This document shows, in pieces, positions 26,959 to 36,592 of a DNA stretch of 64,000 nucleotides. The stretch's first letter is position 1, and every line of letters begins with the position of its first letter. The notes beneath the pieces were generated by a model. The model did not search any database and was not told where the DNA came from. It saw only the letters and a program-made list of their open reading frames with translations. The DNA is from Pedosphaera parvula Ellin514 (GTDB taxonomy: Bacteria > Verrucomicrobiota > Verrucomicrobiia > Limisphaerales > Pedosphaeraceae): the NCBI RefSeq assembly GCF_000172555.1, contig NZ_ABOX02000016.1, forward strand, positions 1-64,000, in the 5' to 3' direction. Position numbers and translations under genes: made by a program.

Positions 26959-29900
26959 TTAATTAACCAGGATGCGATAGAACCGGCTGCCCACCAGCGC
27001 GTTTGTATCGTGGAGGGTCAGGGTGCCGCCAGTTCCCGGAGTTGTCCCCGGCAAAATCACCCAGCTGGTGTCGTTCAACGTATTCTTATATTCGAGGGTG
27101 TAATTCAAACCCGCCACCGTCGTAAATGAGACGGCAACGTTATTAGAACCTGTCGTGATTCCCGTGGTCCTGGGGGAGACCAGCACCCTCAGGTTGGCGA
27201 TTCCACTGGTGATGGAACTCACGTCATTTGTAATCACCACGCTATAAGCGCCCGCCTGATTAGTCTGCACGTTCGCCAACCCCAAAATGCTGGTGGTCGC
27301 ACCGGCCAGGTTGGTGCCGTTGAACAACCACTGATAACCAAGGGGCGCGGTTCCTGTCACTCCCACCTGGAAGTTCGCACTCCCACCAGGCAGCACTGTC
27401 TGGTTCGTCGGCTGCGTGGTGATGACCACCGGGTTGTGCACGAGCGACACCAGCGTGGAGGTATTGTTGCTTGTGTTCGGATCCGACGTGGCAGCAGCAA
27501 CCGCCACCTTGTTATTCAGCGATGTCGCTACTGTAGGATTCACTGTCACAATAATATTACTTGAAGTCCCGCTTCCCACCGTGCCCAAATTGCAAACCAC
27601 GTTGGTGCCAATCAAGGTGCACCCGGGAGATGCTGACACGAATGTAACGTTGGCTGGCAACGCATCTGTAAAGGTCACGCTCGATGCACTCGATGGTCCC
27701 AGGTTGGTTATCGTCGTTGTGTAGGTCACATTCTGTCCTATCGCGGTTGGGTTCGCCGAAATCTTCTGCGAAACACTCAAATCGGCTATCGAGCTGCAAC
27801 AGGTATAAAAACCATCGGCGATCGAAACAGAATCAATATACCACCCGGTGCCACCGAAATCATTCCCGGAATCAGTGGCGGCGCGCCATCTTAATACTAT
27901 GTTTTTACCTGCTGCTGCAGCAGGAAGATTCACGGTGGTCGTAATAAAGCCGCCGGAACTGCCGCTCCAGACTTGCCTTCCATCCAGGGCAGCATTGTCA
28001 TCGGTGCTGTCAATGATCCGGTTATACCCGCCGGTCACAAAGCTGCCGCCTGCCGCCAGAATATCCGTAAATGCACCGGCGCCGATTTGAATTTCCAGCA
28101 CTCCACCATCATAAGCCAGGCCGGAACCTGAGGTATCCTCTTCCAGATCGTAATTATTCCGGAAGGTCACTTGCGCAACAGATGAAATAATGGCGATGCT
28201 CGGGGACACCAGGGCACTGATTCCCGGGGCATCAGGTTCTGATACAAATACACCATTGGGGGAAGTATCTGGTGAAGCGGTGGAGGTGCCCCAACCGGTA
28301 CCTGATCCCGAGGAGGTTGTGCTCCATCCCGACGGCAACGCAGGCGCGGTCACACCATCAAAGTTTTCTGTCAGAGCGTTGGTGGGATTAAATAGGCCAA
28401 GTTGAATTTGGAAATTAACTGTGCCCAGGCTGGTTGCGCCATCCTGCAGTTGCATGGTCGCGGTTATGGTTCCCCCGCATGTCCCCGAGGCGGTGAATGT
28501 GAAAGGTCTGCCGGTTGCCGCGCCGCCAGCGGTTAGCGCCCCATAATTTTGGGAACCACTCGGCGAAGTCACACCGCCGGTTGCCAGAAGTGTGGCGGTA
28601 AGGTTTGTGGTAGGCAACGTGCCAACGTTTTGCAGGGCGAAACTCATGGTCACCGACTCACCCGGGTCCACCGCGTTGTTGGTCGGGAAACAGGTCTCGG
28701 CGCTCAGTGTGACACCCGCGCCTGAGAGCACCGGTATGGATGCACCATTCACATTATAAATGACCAATGCAAAATCCTGGTCCACCGCGTTGGCGTTATT
28801 GGGAACGCCATCAGAATTGATATTCGCCGCCGTGATGGTGACAGCAAACGGTCCCGAAACTCCGGCCGGCACGATTACGCTCTCAGCATTGTTCTTGGTG
28901 TCCGCACTTCCGCCGGGAATAGAAAAGGCGCCGCTGAAAACGTTTCCTTTGTAAGAAACTCCTCCCACGGTAACGGTTAAATCCAAGTCGTTGTTGTAAG
29001 CATTACCGGTGGTGCTGCCTGGCGCATCAGTCCACGCCACAGTCACGCGGAAAGGTTTGTTGGTATCAGAAATCGTTCCAGTAAAGGTGCGGGTTTGTCC
29101 GCTGGCGGTAAATAAATCACCAACCACTTGATCACGCAGAATGCGAGGCGTTCCATCAAAAGCCCTGCCTAGATTCATCTCGCCCATTCCCTGGCTGTCC
29201 GACCAGAGCGTGTCATTCGCAGCAGCGCCATTCAAGTAACGGGCTGAGTTCATCAGGTAGGCCTTGGTCATCGCCGGGCTGGCCGGGTTGGTAAAATTAT
29301 TGATAAAATATTGGCGCAACAAAGCGCTGCCACCGGCAACGCACGGCGTTGAATGGCTGGTGCCGGATGAAGCAGTATAGAATTGTTGTCCCGCTGGGAA
29401 ATAGGGAATGCCCACGCCCCCGGAAACGCCCTCGCCCGTAAAGCAACCATCAGCAGTGCCGGTCGCAGCCGGGTTTGCCGCCTGAGCCACGCCGCCACTC
29501 ACATGGGTTCCCGGAGCTACAATTTCCGGCTTATGGCGTCCATCACTGCAGGGACCGCGGCTGGAAAAATAAATGATGTCATTGGCACTGTTGGCTTGCG
29601 TGTCACTAATGCCGCTGCCATCGCTTCCCCCAAACGCCTGCACATTTTCAGCCGCCCCGACTGTAAGCACGTTCTTCGCCGAACCCGGCGAACCGACGGT
29701 GGAGGCACCCGGCCCGTCATTGCCAGCCGCGAAAACAATCACCATCTCCTGATTTCCAGCCACTGGAAAAGTCGAACCACTCTGCTCAGCATCCCGCACC
29801 AGCGCATCGTATGATTGAGCATCGATATCGTAGGCGCCCGCTGATGAACTGCCCCAACTGTTGTTGCTGACACGCGCACCGCTATGATAAGCATCTGCAA

Positions 29901-31215
29901 TCAGGTTGTTATAGATTGGGCTCGTAAAGTTACTTGGGTCGAAAACGACCGATGAACCCACTTTGACGAACGGACACACCCCCAGGCCATAATGAAAGCC
30001 GGCACTGTCCGCGAAGGGAAACCCGGCAAGATTGTCGTAACCACCAATGATATGTGTATTGAGATTTCCGTGGCCATCACAACCACTGAGTGTGCTGCCT
30101 GCATTCGCGGTACCTTCCAGACGGTTGTAAATTACCCGGCTGCTGCTGCTCGTAAGTCCACCAGTGTACAACCCAAAATGGTTGGGAACCGTGGTTCCAT
30201 CATCAACGCCACTGTCGCTCACATCCACGGCAAAACCGGAAGCAGTAAATTGCGCCTGCGTAAATCCCTTGCTCGCCAGCCAGGCCAGGTAACCCGGCCC
30301 ACTGGGAACACTCCCGGTCAGGTTGCCCGCAATAATCTGGTCCTGTCTTTCGCACAGCTTTTTATGCGAGAAGTAGGGCTGAATGGAAATAACATCCGGT
30401 TGGGCCGCCACCTTCATCAGGTCTGCGGGTGAGAGCCGAACCACCAGATTAAGGTAATGCAATACATGGTGCTGCTGTTGGATTGGTTCCAGCTTCAATT
30501 GCTCAAGAAGTTGCACCGTATTGGTATTGGCTTCCGCATCATCAATGAGCTGAATTGCAAAAAACTCGGTGCCAATCAGGCGTGCTTTGCCATGCTTGCC
30601 CACCGTGCGAGCACCCGGATGGATCTTATACTCATCCTCGTAAACACCGTCCCATTGAATATGCGGCGCAGAGGTCGCGAGACCTTGAACTTTCGCGAGG
30701 CTGGCAGCATCACCATAAACCAAATAGGCATTCTCCGGGATATAAGAAACAATCTTCACTCCCGCAGCCTCCAATTCATCACGCCATTGCGGCTGCACCG
30801 GCCCCACAAAGTGCACCAGATGCAGATGTTTGCCTTGAAAATTGCCCAGGCTTTTCCTCAACGCTTTCACCTCCGCCTTCGTGCTGTCCAAATGAATTGC
30901 ATTTAGTTGGATGGTGTTATAATCATCACGAATTTCTGCGTGGTGATTGGTGGCAAGCCCCAGACTCAACTGTGGCACCTGGAACACCTGATAACCACCG
31001 TAATCCGCAACCAGCTTTCCGCCTTCAGCCTGAATCTCCCGTGCCAGGGTTGGATCATTCACCTGAACTTTGTGATGGCCCTCGCTGGTCCCTGCACCTG
31101 GCGCCCCCTGGCTTTGACTTATCAGCGCGAGAGTACATAGCAGTGTGCAAAAGAGGTGGCCCAGACCCTTATTGTTTCCCGGGTGAGCAGTTCGCTTGGC
31201 GAGCAAATGGCGCAT
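26959..31215 (-). CDS. Large secreted S8 subtilase with DUF11, Ig-like and C-terminal anchoring-type modules
   Basis: 1,418 residues from MRHLLAKRT, which gives a proper signal peptide; an upstream start at 31251 is less likely. The S8 catalytic triad is Asp in VDVSDSGVDDG (about residue 333), His in CDGHGNLNTHIIGG (about 388) and Ser in SSGTSHSTPCVAG (about 620). The protease core is followed by a beta-rich P-like region, a MAM/jelly-roll-like segment (DGRQVWSGSSGGF, GWYIDSVSIADGF), a DUF11 repeat at about 1145-1255 and an Ig-like domain at about 1262-1342 (TTQPTNQTVLPGGSANF). It ends LEYKNTL..SW......FYRILVN, a module seen also in the YHYH proteins here. It likely degrades external protein. 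Confidence 0.9.
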   Translation of the reverse strand: MRHLLAKRTAHPGNNKGLGHLFCTLLCTLALISQSQGAPGAGTSEGHHKVQVNDPTLAREIQAEGGKLVADYGGYQVFQVPQLSLGLATNHHAEIRDDYNTIQLNAIHLDSTKAEVKALRKSLGNFQGKHLHLVHFVGPVQPQWRDELEAAGVKIVSYIPENAYLVYGDAASLAKVQGLATSAPHIQWDGVYEDEYKIHPGARTVGKHGKARLIGTEFFAIQLIDDAEANTNTVQLLEQLKLEPIQQQHHVLHYLNLVVRLSPADLMKVAAQPDVISIQPYFSHKKLCERQDQIIAGNLTGSVPSGPGYLAWLASKGFTQAQFTASGFAVDVSDSGVDDGTTVPNHFGLYTGGLTSSSSRVIYNRLEGTANAGSTLSGCDGHGNLNTHIIGGYDNLAGFPFADSAGFHYGLGVCPFVKVGSSVVFDPSNFTSPIYNNLIADAYHSGARVSNNSWGSSSAGAYDIDAQSYDALVRDAEQSGSTFPVAGNQEMVIVFAAGNDGPGASTVGSPGSAKNVLTVGAAENVQAFGGSDGSGISDTQANSANDIIYFSSRGPCSDGRHKPEIVAPGTHVSGGVAQAANPAATGTADGCFTGEGVSGGVGIPYFPAGQQFYTASSGTSHSTPCVAGGSALLRQYFINNFTNPASPAMTKAYLMNSARYLNGAAANDTLWSDSQGMGEMNLGRAFDGTPRILRDQVVGDLFTASGQTRTFTGTISDTNKPFRVTVAWTDAPGSTTGNAYNNDLDLTVTVGGVSYKGNVFSGAFSIPGGSADTKNNAESVIVPAGVSGPFAVTITAANINSDGVPNNANAVDQDFALVIYNVNGASIPVLSGAGVTLSAETCFPTNNAVDPGESVTMSFALQNVGTLPTTNLTATLLATGGVTSPSGSQNYGALTAGGAATGRPFTFTASGTCGGTITATMQLQDGATSLGTVNFQIQLGLFNPTNALTENFDGVTAPALPSGWSTTSSGSGTGWGTSTASPDTSPNGVFVSEPDAPGISALVSPSIAIISSVAQVTFRNNYDLEEDTSGSGLAYDGGVLEIQIGAGAFTDILAAGGSFVTGGYNRIIDSTDDNAALDGRQVWSGSSGGFITTTVNLPAAAAGKNIVLRWRAATDSGNDFGGTGWYIDSVSIADGFYTCCSSIADLSVSQKISANPTAIGQNVTYTTTITNLGPSSASSVTFTDALPANVTFVSASPGCTLIGTNVVCNLGTVGSGTSSNIIVTVNPTVATSLNNKVAVAAATSDPNTSNNTSTLVSLVHNPVVITTQPTNQTVLPGGSANFQVGVTGTAPLGYQWLFNGTNLAGATTSILGLANVQTNQAGAYSVVITNDVSSITSGIANLRVLVSPRTTGITTGSNNVAVSFTTVAGLNYTLEYKNTLNDTSWVILPGTTPGTGGTLTLHDTNALVGSRFYRILVN

Positions 31216-31338
31216 GGGCTGCACCTTGCCATTTCCAACGGCTAAATCCAATCAATATTCTGCCTGGCGCAGCTTTTGCTTTGACACTGCGGACACGCGC
31301 GGCCACTTTGATTGCCTGAAACGCTGTACTGTCGAGCC

Positions 31339-33528
31339 ATGAATCTACGCACCGAACCATCCACTCCATTTTTATCTTTATTCCTCTGCCTGCTGCTGGC
31401 CAGCGGGTTGCTCTCCGGCTGTATGCACACTCGTTCACACGAAACCCTCCCTCCGCTCGTTTATCCGGCCACGGCCAAAACCAATCAATGGGATGATTAC
31501 CACGGCACACGCGTCGCGGACCCTTACCGCTGGCTTGAGGACGACAACGCTCCCACCACCAAGGCATGGGTGGAAGCCCAGAACAAGGTCACATTTGATT
31601 ACCTGGCACAAATCCCTGAACGCGCCAACATCAAGGAACGTCTCACGCAACTCTGGAATTACGAACGCTTCGGCATTCCCTTCAAGGAAGGTGGCCGTTA
31701 CTTCGTCAGCCACAATACGGGGCTGCAAAACCAATCGGTCATTTTTACGATGTCCACATTGGATGCGGAACCCGTGCTGTTGCTGGATCCCAACACCCTT
31801 TCCAGCGATGGCACGGTTGCGCTGTCGGGTTTTCATGTCAGTCATGACGGCAACCTGGTTGCCTATGGCCTGGCCAAAGCCGGTTCGGATTGGCAGCAGT
31901 TTAAAGTGCGCGATATTCGCACTGGCAAGGATCTGCCGGACGAGATCAACTGGGCAAAATTTTCGGGCATTTCGTGGAGGAAGGATAATCAAGGCTTCTT
32001 CTACAGTCGCTTCGCCGAACCCAGCAAGACCGACGAACTCAAAGCGGCCAATTATTTTCACAAACTCTATTATCATCGCCTGGGCTCTCTTCAATCTGAC
32101 GATGTGCTGATTTACGAACGCCCGGACCACAAGGATTGGACCTTCGGCGGCGAAGTCACCGATGATGGTCATTACCTTATTATTCATGTCGAACAAGGCA
32201 CTGATACGCGCAACCGCCTGTTTTACCGCGACCTCCAGGCGCCCAACAGTCCCGTGGTCGAACTGTTGAACGACTTCGACGCCGCTTATCATTTCATCGA
32301 TAATGTCGGCTCCATCTTCTATTTCCACACCGATCTCAACGCTTCCCGCGGGCGGATCATCTCCATTGATATCAACAAACCGGACAAGGCGAACTGGCTT
32401 GAAGTGGTTCCGCAAACCAGCGATCGCCTGCAAGGCGTCTCGGCGGTGAATAATCAGTTGATTGCGGACTATCTCAAGGACGCCCATTCAGAAATCAAAA
32501 TTTATTCTCTCGATGGCAGTTTGATCCGAACGGTTGCATTGCCCGGCCTGGGAACGGCCGGGGGATTTGGCGGCAAACGTTACGAGAGGGAAACATTCTA
32601 CTCGTTCACGAGTTACACCGTGCCCAGCACCATCTACCGTTACGACCTCACCACCGGCACGAGCACTGTCTTTCGCCAGCCCAAGATTCACCTGGACAGT
32701 TCTGAGTTTGAAACCAGGCAGGTCTTTTTTCACAGCAAGGATGGCACGCGTATTCCGATGTTCATCACTCACAAAAAGGGACTAAAGCTCAATGGCAACA
32801 ATCCTACCTATCTTTACGGCTATGGCGGATTCGATATCAGCATCACACCCGGCTTCAGTCCCTCCTCGATGACTTGGCTCGAAATGGGCGGCGTGTTTGC
32901 CGTTGCGAACCTGCGTGGCGGCGGTGAATACGGGGAAGAATGGCACCAGCAAGGCATGAAGTCGAAAAAGCAGAATGTCTTCGACGACTTCATCGCTGCC
33001 GGCGAATGGCTCATCGCCAACAAATATACAAGGAGGGATAAGTTGGCCATCGGCGGTGGCAGCAATGGCGGCTTGCTGGTCGGCGCCTGCGTGACTCAAC
33101 GGCCTGATTTATTCGGCGCCGCGGTGCCCGCGGTCGGGGTCATGGACATGCTGCGTTTCCATAAGTTCACGATTGGTTGGGCCTGGACCTCCGACTACGG
33201 CTCTGCTGATAATGCGGATGAATTCAAAACGTTGTTCGCCTATTCCCCTCTGCACAATATCAAGCCAGGCACCCATTACCCTGCCACGCTGATTCTGACC
33301 GGCGACCACGATGATCGCGTCGTTCCCGCGCATAGTTTCAAATTTGCCTCGACCTTGCAAGCGGCCCAGGCCGGACCAAAACCCGTTCTGATCCGCATTG
33401 AAACCCGCGCCGGGCATGGTGCCGGCAAACCCACCGCCAAAGCCATCGAAGAAGAATCAGACAAATGGGCTTTCCTGGTGCATCAACTGGACCTTCATCC
33501 TGAGGGCTTGAATGCGGCAGCTAAATAA
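31339..33528 (+). CDS. Prolyl oligopeptidase family lipoprotein (S9)
   Basis: 729 residues starting at MNLRTEPST; a lipobox LLSGC follows the hydrophobic stretch, so it is probably lipid-anchored facing the periplasm or surface. The N-terminal beta-propeller begins with the family hallmark DDYHGTRVADPYRWLED. The C-terminal hydrolase has nucleophile Ser in GGGSNGGLLVG (about residue 574), Asp in GDHDDRVVPAHSFK (about 657) and His in RAGHGAGKP (about 692). These enzymes cleave after Pro in short peptides. It is divergent from the subtilase, and the two would make a sensible extracellular protein-degradation pair, the subtilase feeding peptides to this enzyme. Confidence 0.93.
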   Translation: MNLRTEPSTPFLSLFLCLLLASGLLSGCMHTRSHETLPPLVYPATAKTNQWDDYHGTRVADPYRWLEDDNAPTTKAWVEAQNKVTFDYLAQIPERANIKERLTQLWNYERFGIPFKEGGRYFVSHNTGLQNQSVIFTMSTLDAEPVLLLDPNTLSSDGTVALSGFHVSHDGNLVAYGLAKAGSDWQQFKVRDIRTGKDLPDEINWAKFSGISWRKDNQGFFYSRFAEPSKTDELKAANYFHKLYYHRLGSLQSDDVLIYERPDHKDWTFGGEVTDDGHYLIIHVEQGTDTRNRLFYRDLQAPNSPVVELLNDFDAAYHFIDNVGSIFYFHTDLNASRGRIISIDINKPDKANWLEVVPQTSDRLQGVSAVNNQLIADYLKDAHSEIKIYSLDGSLIRTVALPGLGTAGGFGGKRYERETFYSFTSYTVPSTIYRYDLTTGTSTVFRQPKIHLDSSEFETRQVFFHSKDGTRIPMFITHKKGLKLNGNNPTYLYGYGGFDISITPGFSPSSMTWLEMGGVFAVANLRGGGEYGEEWHQQGMKSKKQNVFDDFIAAGEWLIANKYTRRDKLAIGGGSNGGLLVGACVTQRPDLFGAAVPAVGVMDMLRFHKFTIGWAWTSDYGSADNADEFKTLFAYSPLHNIKPGTHYPATLILTGDHDDRVVPAHSFKFASTLQAAQAGPKPVLIRIETRAGHGAGKPTAKAIEEESDKWAFLVHQLDLHPEGLNAAAK

Positions 33529-33558
33529 ATGTCGTCCTGTTGACCTTTGCAGCGGTTC

Positions 33559-35358
33559 CTAACCCTGAACCTGCATGGCCCACTCAGGTTTCGGAGCCGT
33601 AAACTCCATGCGCTGCCGGTGTAGTGGATGCAGGAAAGTCACCCGCCATGCATGCAAACAGAGTGGCGCATCCTCCACGCGTAAGGTCTGTGTCTCGCCC
33701 AACTTATTGCCGGGCAAATAGACCGGATCACCGCACACCGGCAATCCCATTTGCCAGAGATGTACGCGAATCTGGTTGGTGCGCCCGGTCAATGGACGCG
33801 CTTCCAGCAGCGTCGTTCCATCTGCGTTTCGTTGCAGGACGCGAAACTCGGTTCTGGAGGGAAGTCCCTCCTCGAAATCCACCTCCCGCGCACCCGCTTC
33901 ACTGGGTTCAGCACTGATTGGGGCGTTACAGCTAAAACTATCTTCCTTCGGAGTGCCCTGCACTTTCACGAGATAAAACTTCCCCACTTCACCATGCGCA
34001 AATTGCGGTTGCAAATGGGAGGCGAAATGCCGCGTCCGCGTCACCAAAACCACGCCGCTCGTATTCGCATCCAATCGATGCGCCGCCCGTGGCTTTTGCG
34101 GGTGATAAACCTGGTGCAGGATGTATTCGAGTGTGTTGCGATTGAACCGTCCACCCGCGTGCATCGGCAACGGTGCTGGTTTGTTCAACACAATGAGCGC
34201 CTCATCCTCATGCAAAATCTGAATGTCGCCATTCACCTCCGGTTCGGTGAGATTCGGCATTTTTTGCAGAATTCGTTTTCCTGCACTGACGATATGCTTT
34301 CCCGTCACCGGTAAATGGTCGTCCGTCACCAACAATCCCTGAGCCGCCAATCCTTCCCAATCCGCCCGTGGAATATGAGGAAGAATCGTATGCAAAAAGT
34401 CGAACAAACTCATCCCGTCGCAATGCTGCGGCACGTTCAGCGGACGATAATTGTCATACGGCTGACTGCCAGGCAAAGGCGCCACTGCGCGGCGAATCGC
34501 TTCGCGTCGTTGCGCCAGGTTCAGCGCATCCTGCTCCAGGCTGGTCTTGAAACAATAAGGACACGACTTTCCCGCCACGAATCGACTGTCCTGCTGGTCC
34601 TCCTTGTCCAAGGGCGTGAGGCACTGAAAACATTGTGTCGAGTCGGTCTCGTGCAGCGTCGGGTCCACTCCCACCCTTTGATCGAATACAAAGCATTCGC
34701 CCTGGTAATGCGCGTCACCGCATTCCTCGAAATACTTCAGGATGCCGCCGTCCAACTGGAAAATGTTTTTGAAACCCTCCCGCTCCATGAATGGTCCGGC
34801 CTTTTCACAGCGGATGCCGCCGGTGCAAAACATAACAATTGGCTGCTCTTTCATTCCGGCGGGAAGCTTGCTGACCGCGGCAGGAAAATCACGGAATTGA
34901 TCGATGCCAATTGGCAATGCATTCTTGAAGGTGCCGAGCTTCACTTCGTAATCGTTTCGCGTATCGAGCAACGTCACCGGACGCCCTTCGTCCAACCATT
35001 GCTTGAGCGTTTTGGCGGCCAGTTTCGGCGAGGTGCGCTTTCCGGGATCGATTCCCGGCACACCAAACGCGATGATCTCCTTTTTAATCCGCACGAGCAT
35101 GCGGTTGAATGGTTGATGATCGCTTTCACTGACCTTTACTTCAAATTTTTCCAACCCGGGAATGCTGCGCAGTTCCGCCAGCAGCAACTCCACCTTTTCC
35201 GGCGCACCCGCGACAAATAGATTAATCCCTTCAGTGCTCAACAGAATTGTACCTTTCAAGTTCCAATCCTTGCACACCGTTATCAACCGTGACCGAAGCG
35301 TCTTCAGATCAGTCAACGAGGCAAACTTATACGCAGCTATATTACTAAACTTTGGCAT
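33559..35358 (-). CDS. TrhO-type tRNA uridine hydroxylase fused to RluA-family pseudouridine synthase
   Basis: 599 residues. Residues 1-240 match TrhO (YceA/UPF0176): FKGT-like WNLKGTILLSTEGINLFVAG at 34-53, then a rhodanese domain (VTLLDTRNDYEVKLGTF) with catalytic Cys in FCTGGIRCEKAG (about residues 177-182). A linker carries CFQC and CPYC, a four-Cys zinc-ribbon-like pair. Residues about 380-595 are RluA-family: HRLDANTSGVVLV contains the catalytic Asp at about 429 and NQIRVHLWQMGLPVCGD is the typical late motif. TrhO makes 5-hydroxyuridine at tRNA position 34; RluA enzymes isomerise uridine in tRNA or rRNA. The fusion links two tRNA/rRNA uridine modifications in one polypeptide. Confidence 0.92.
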   Translation of the reverse strand: MPKFSNIAAYKFASLTDLKTLRSRLITVCKDWNLKGTILLSTEGINLFVAGAPEKVELLLAELRSIPGLEKFEVKVSESDHQPFNRMLVRIKKEIIAFGVPGIDPGKRTSPKLAAKTLKQWLDEGRPVTLLDTRNDYEVKLGTFKNALPIGIDQFRDFPAAVSKLPAGMKEQPIVMFCTGGIRCEKAGPFMEREGFKNIFQLDGGILKYFEECGDAHYQGECFVFDQRVGVDPTLHETDSTQCFQCLTPLDKEDQQDSRFVAGKSCPYCFKTSLEQDALNLAQRREAIRRAVAPLPGSQPYDNYRPLNVPQHCDGMSLFDFLHTILPHIPRADWEGLAAQGLLVTDDHLPVTGKHIVSAGKRILQKMPNLTEPEVNGDIQILHEDEALIVLNKPAPLPMHAGGRFNRNTLEYILHQVYHPQKPRAAHRLDANTSGVVLVTRTRHFASHLQPQFAHGEVGKFYLVKVQGTPKEDSFSCNAPISAEPSEAGAREVDFEEGLPSRTEFRVLQRNADGTTLLEARPLTGRTNQIRVHLWQMGLPVCGDPVYLPGNKLGETQTLRVEDAPLCLHAWRVTFLHPLHRQRMEFTAPKPEWAMQVQG

Positions 35359-35424
35359 TCAAAGACCGCCAGCATAACGGCGAAACGCACCTGACGCCAG
35401 CCCCTCTTTTTGAGCTGCTTCCCC

Positions 35425-35940
35425 CTACTGCCTAAGGGTTTCTTCTCCTGCGGTTATGATGCTTTGCCCCTTGGCATCCACGATCAACAATTCCGCTTCG
35501 TGTGGCCCTTTCCTGATCAACGCCGCAGGCTTGCCTTCGGTCAACGCCAGCAATTCGTCATCATTGATCTTCCGAAACTCTTGTTGCGGCGATTGCGTAT
35601 CGACAAAAGCCATTTCAGTTGATTTTGAACTGACCAACTCCACGAGACCGGGAACACTTTGCACCATCATCGAGGCAGCCATTGGCCGGGAACTGATCAT
35701 CTCTACCCCTGAAATCTCCAGACTAGGCTGTTTCACTATTTTATTTGTCTTTCCCTGCCACAGCAACAAACCTGTTCCAATGACCAATGCCAGAGCCATT
35801 ACACCTTGGCCCAGGCGTCGCGCCTGCTTCCGTCGCCGCACCCGCCTTAACGTCTGGTTCAACAGGGCTTCCCGAAATTCTCCCGGCGCAACTTCCGAGA
35901 GAATGTCGTTCCACAATTCGTTTTGTCCGTCATTTCTCAT
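35425..35940 (-). CDS. Single-pass anti-sigma-like membrane protein
   Basis: 171 residues. Residues 1-42 are polar and basic (EALLNQTLRRVRRRKQARRLG) and would be cytoplasmic; TM at about 43-62 (GVMALALVIGTGLLLW); the rest is periplasmic. It overlaps the ECF sigma gene by 11 nt, the usual sigma/anti-sigma arrangement. No zinc-finger HxxxCxxC motif is present, so it is not a ZAS-type anti-sigma, and the assignment rests on context and topology. Confidence 0.65.
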   Translation of the reverse strand: MRNDGQNELWNDILSEVAPGEFREALLNQTLRRVRRRKQARRLGQGVMALALVIGTGLLLWQGKTNKIVKQPSLEISGVEMISSRPMAASMMVQSVPGLVELVSSKSTEMAFVDTQSPQQEFRKINDDELLALTEGKPAALIRKGPHEAELLIVDAKGQSIITAGEETLRQ

Positions 35941-36592
35941 GCTTCAAATGGTGCAAAATAACTTCCTTCAACTGACGCCGTATCCGCCCCAATCGCGACT
36001 CCACCGCTTTTTCCGTGGCACCGATCCCGCTGGCAATCGACTTCACGGATTCGCCTTCGCCATACTTCCTTTCCATTAACTCACGATCCTCGTAAGAAAG
36101 TTTCTCCAGGCTTTTTTCCAACAATTCGATCAACCCGCTTTCGGTCTCATCGATTCCTGGAGGGTTGGAAGATTTGCTATAAAAGAACCGTTCCAACAAC
36201 CCAAAATACCGCTTCCGCTTTCGCTCGGCATCCACCACGGAACTCCGCGCCAACACCGTCAACCAACTCCAAAAGACCTCCTCCGGATCAAACCGCCTTA
36301 CATGCCGCACCACTCTCAACATGGTCGTTTGCAGGGCCTCCCGCGCCGCCTCTTCATTCCCGGAACTCAACACCAGCAAGTACCGCAACAGGCGATTGAA
36401 ATAGAGCTCGTAGAACTTCCGATAGGCGGCCTCATCATTTGCAGCCATATCGGAGGTCAATCGCGCGACATCTGTCCGCTCGTCGGGCGCACTTTCCACT
36501 TTGGAACTTTCCTTGAGCACACTTCGTGGTTGGAGCGGAACATGTAAACCCGCACTTCTCAGCAATCCGTCATGGCCGCTTGGGCTCTCCAC
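35930..36592 (-). CDS. ECF RNA polymerase sigma factor
   Basis: 220 residues; the sigma part begins at about residue 50. Region 2: YRKFYELYFNRLLRYLLVLS and EEAAREALQTTMLRVVRHVRRF; region 4: LSYEDRELMERKYGEGESVKS and GATEKAVESRLGRIRRQLKE. The first 48 residues are atypical and the gene overlaps the upstream gene by 23 nt at this start, so the true start may be internal (a GTG at about 36517). It is the second gene of a three-gene minus-strand operon: periplasmic secretin-like protein, sigma factor, anti-sigma-like protein. Confidence 0.85.
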   Translation of the reverse strand: MESPSGHDGLLRSAGLHVPLQPRSVLKESSKVESAPDERTDVARLTSDMAANDEAAYRKFYELYFNRLLRYLLVLSSGNEEAAREALQTTMLRVVRHVRRFDPEEVFWSWLTVLARSSVVDAERKRKRYFGLLERFFYSKSSNPPGIDETESGLIELLEKSLEKLSYEDRELMERKYGEGESVKSIASGIGATEKAVESRLGRIRRQLKEVILHHLKHEK

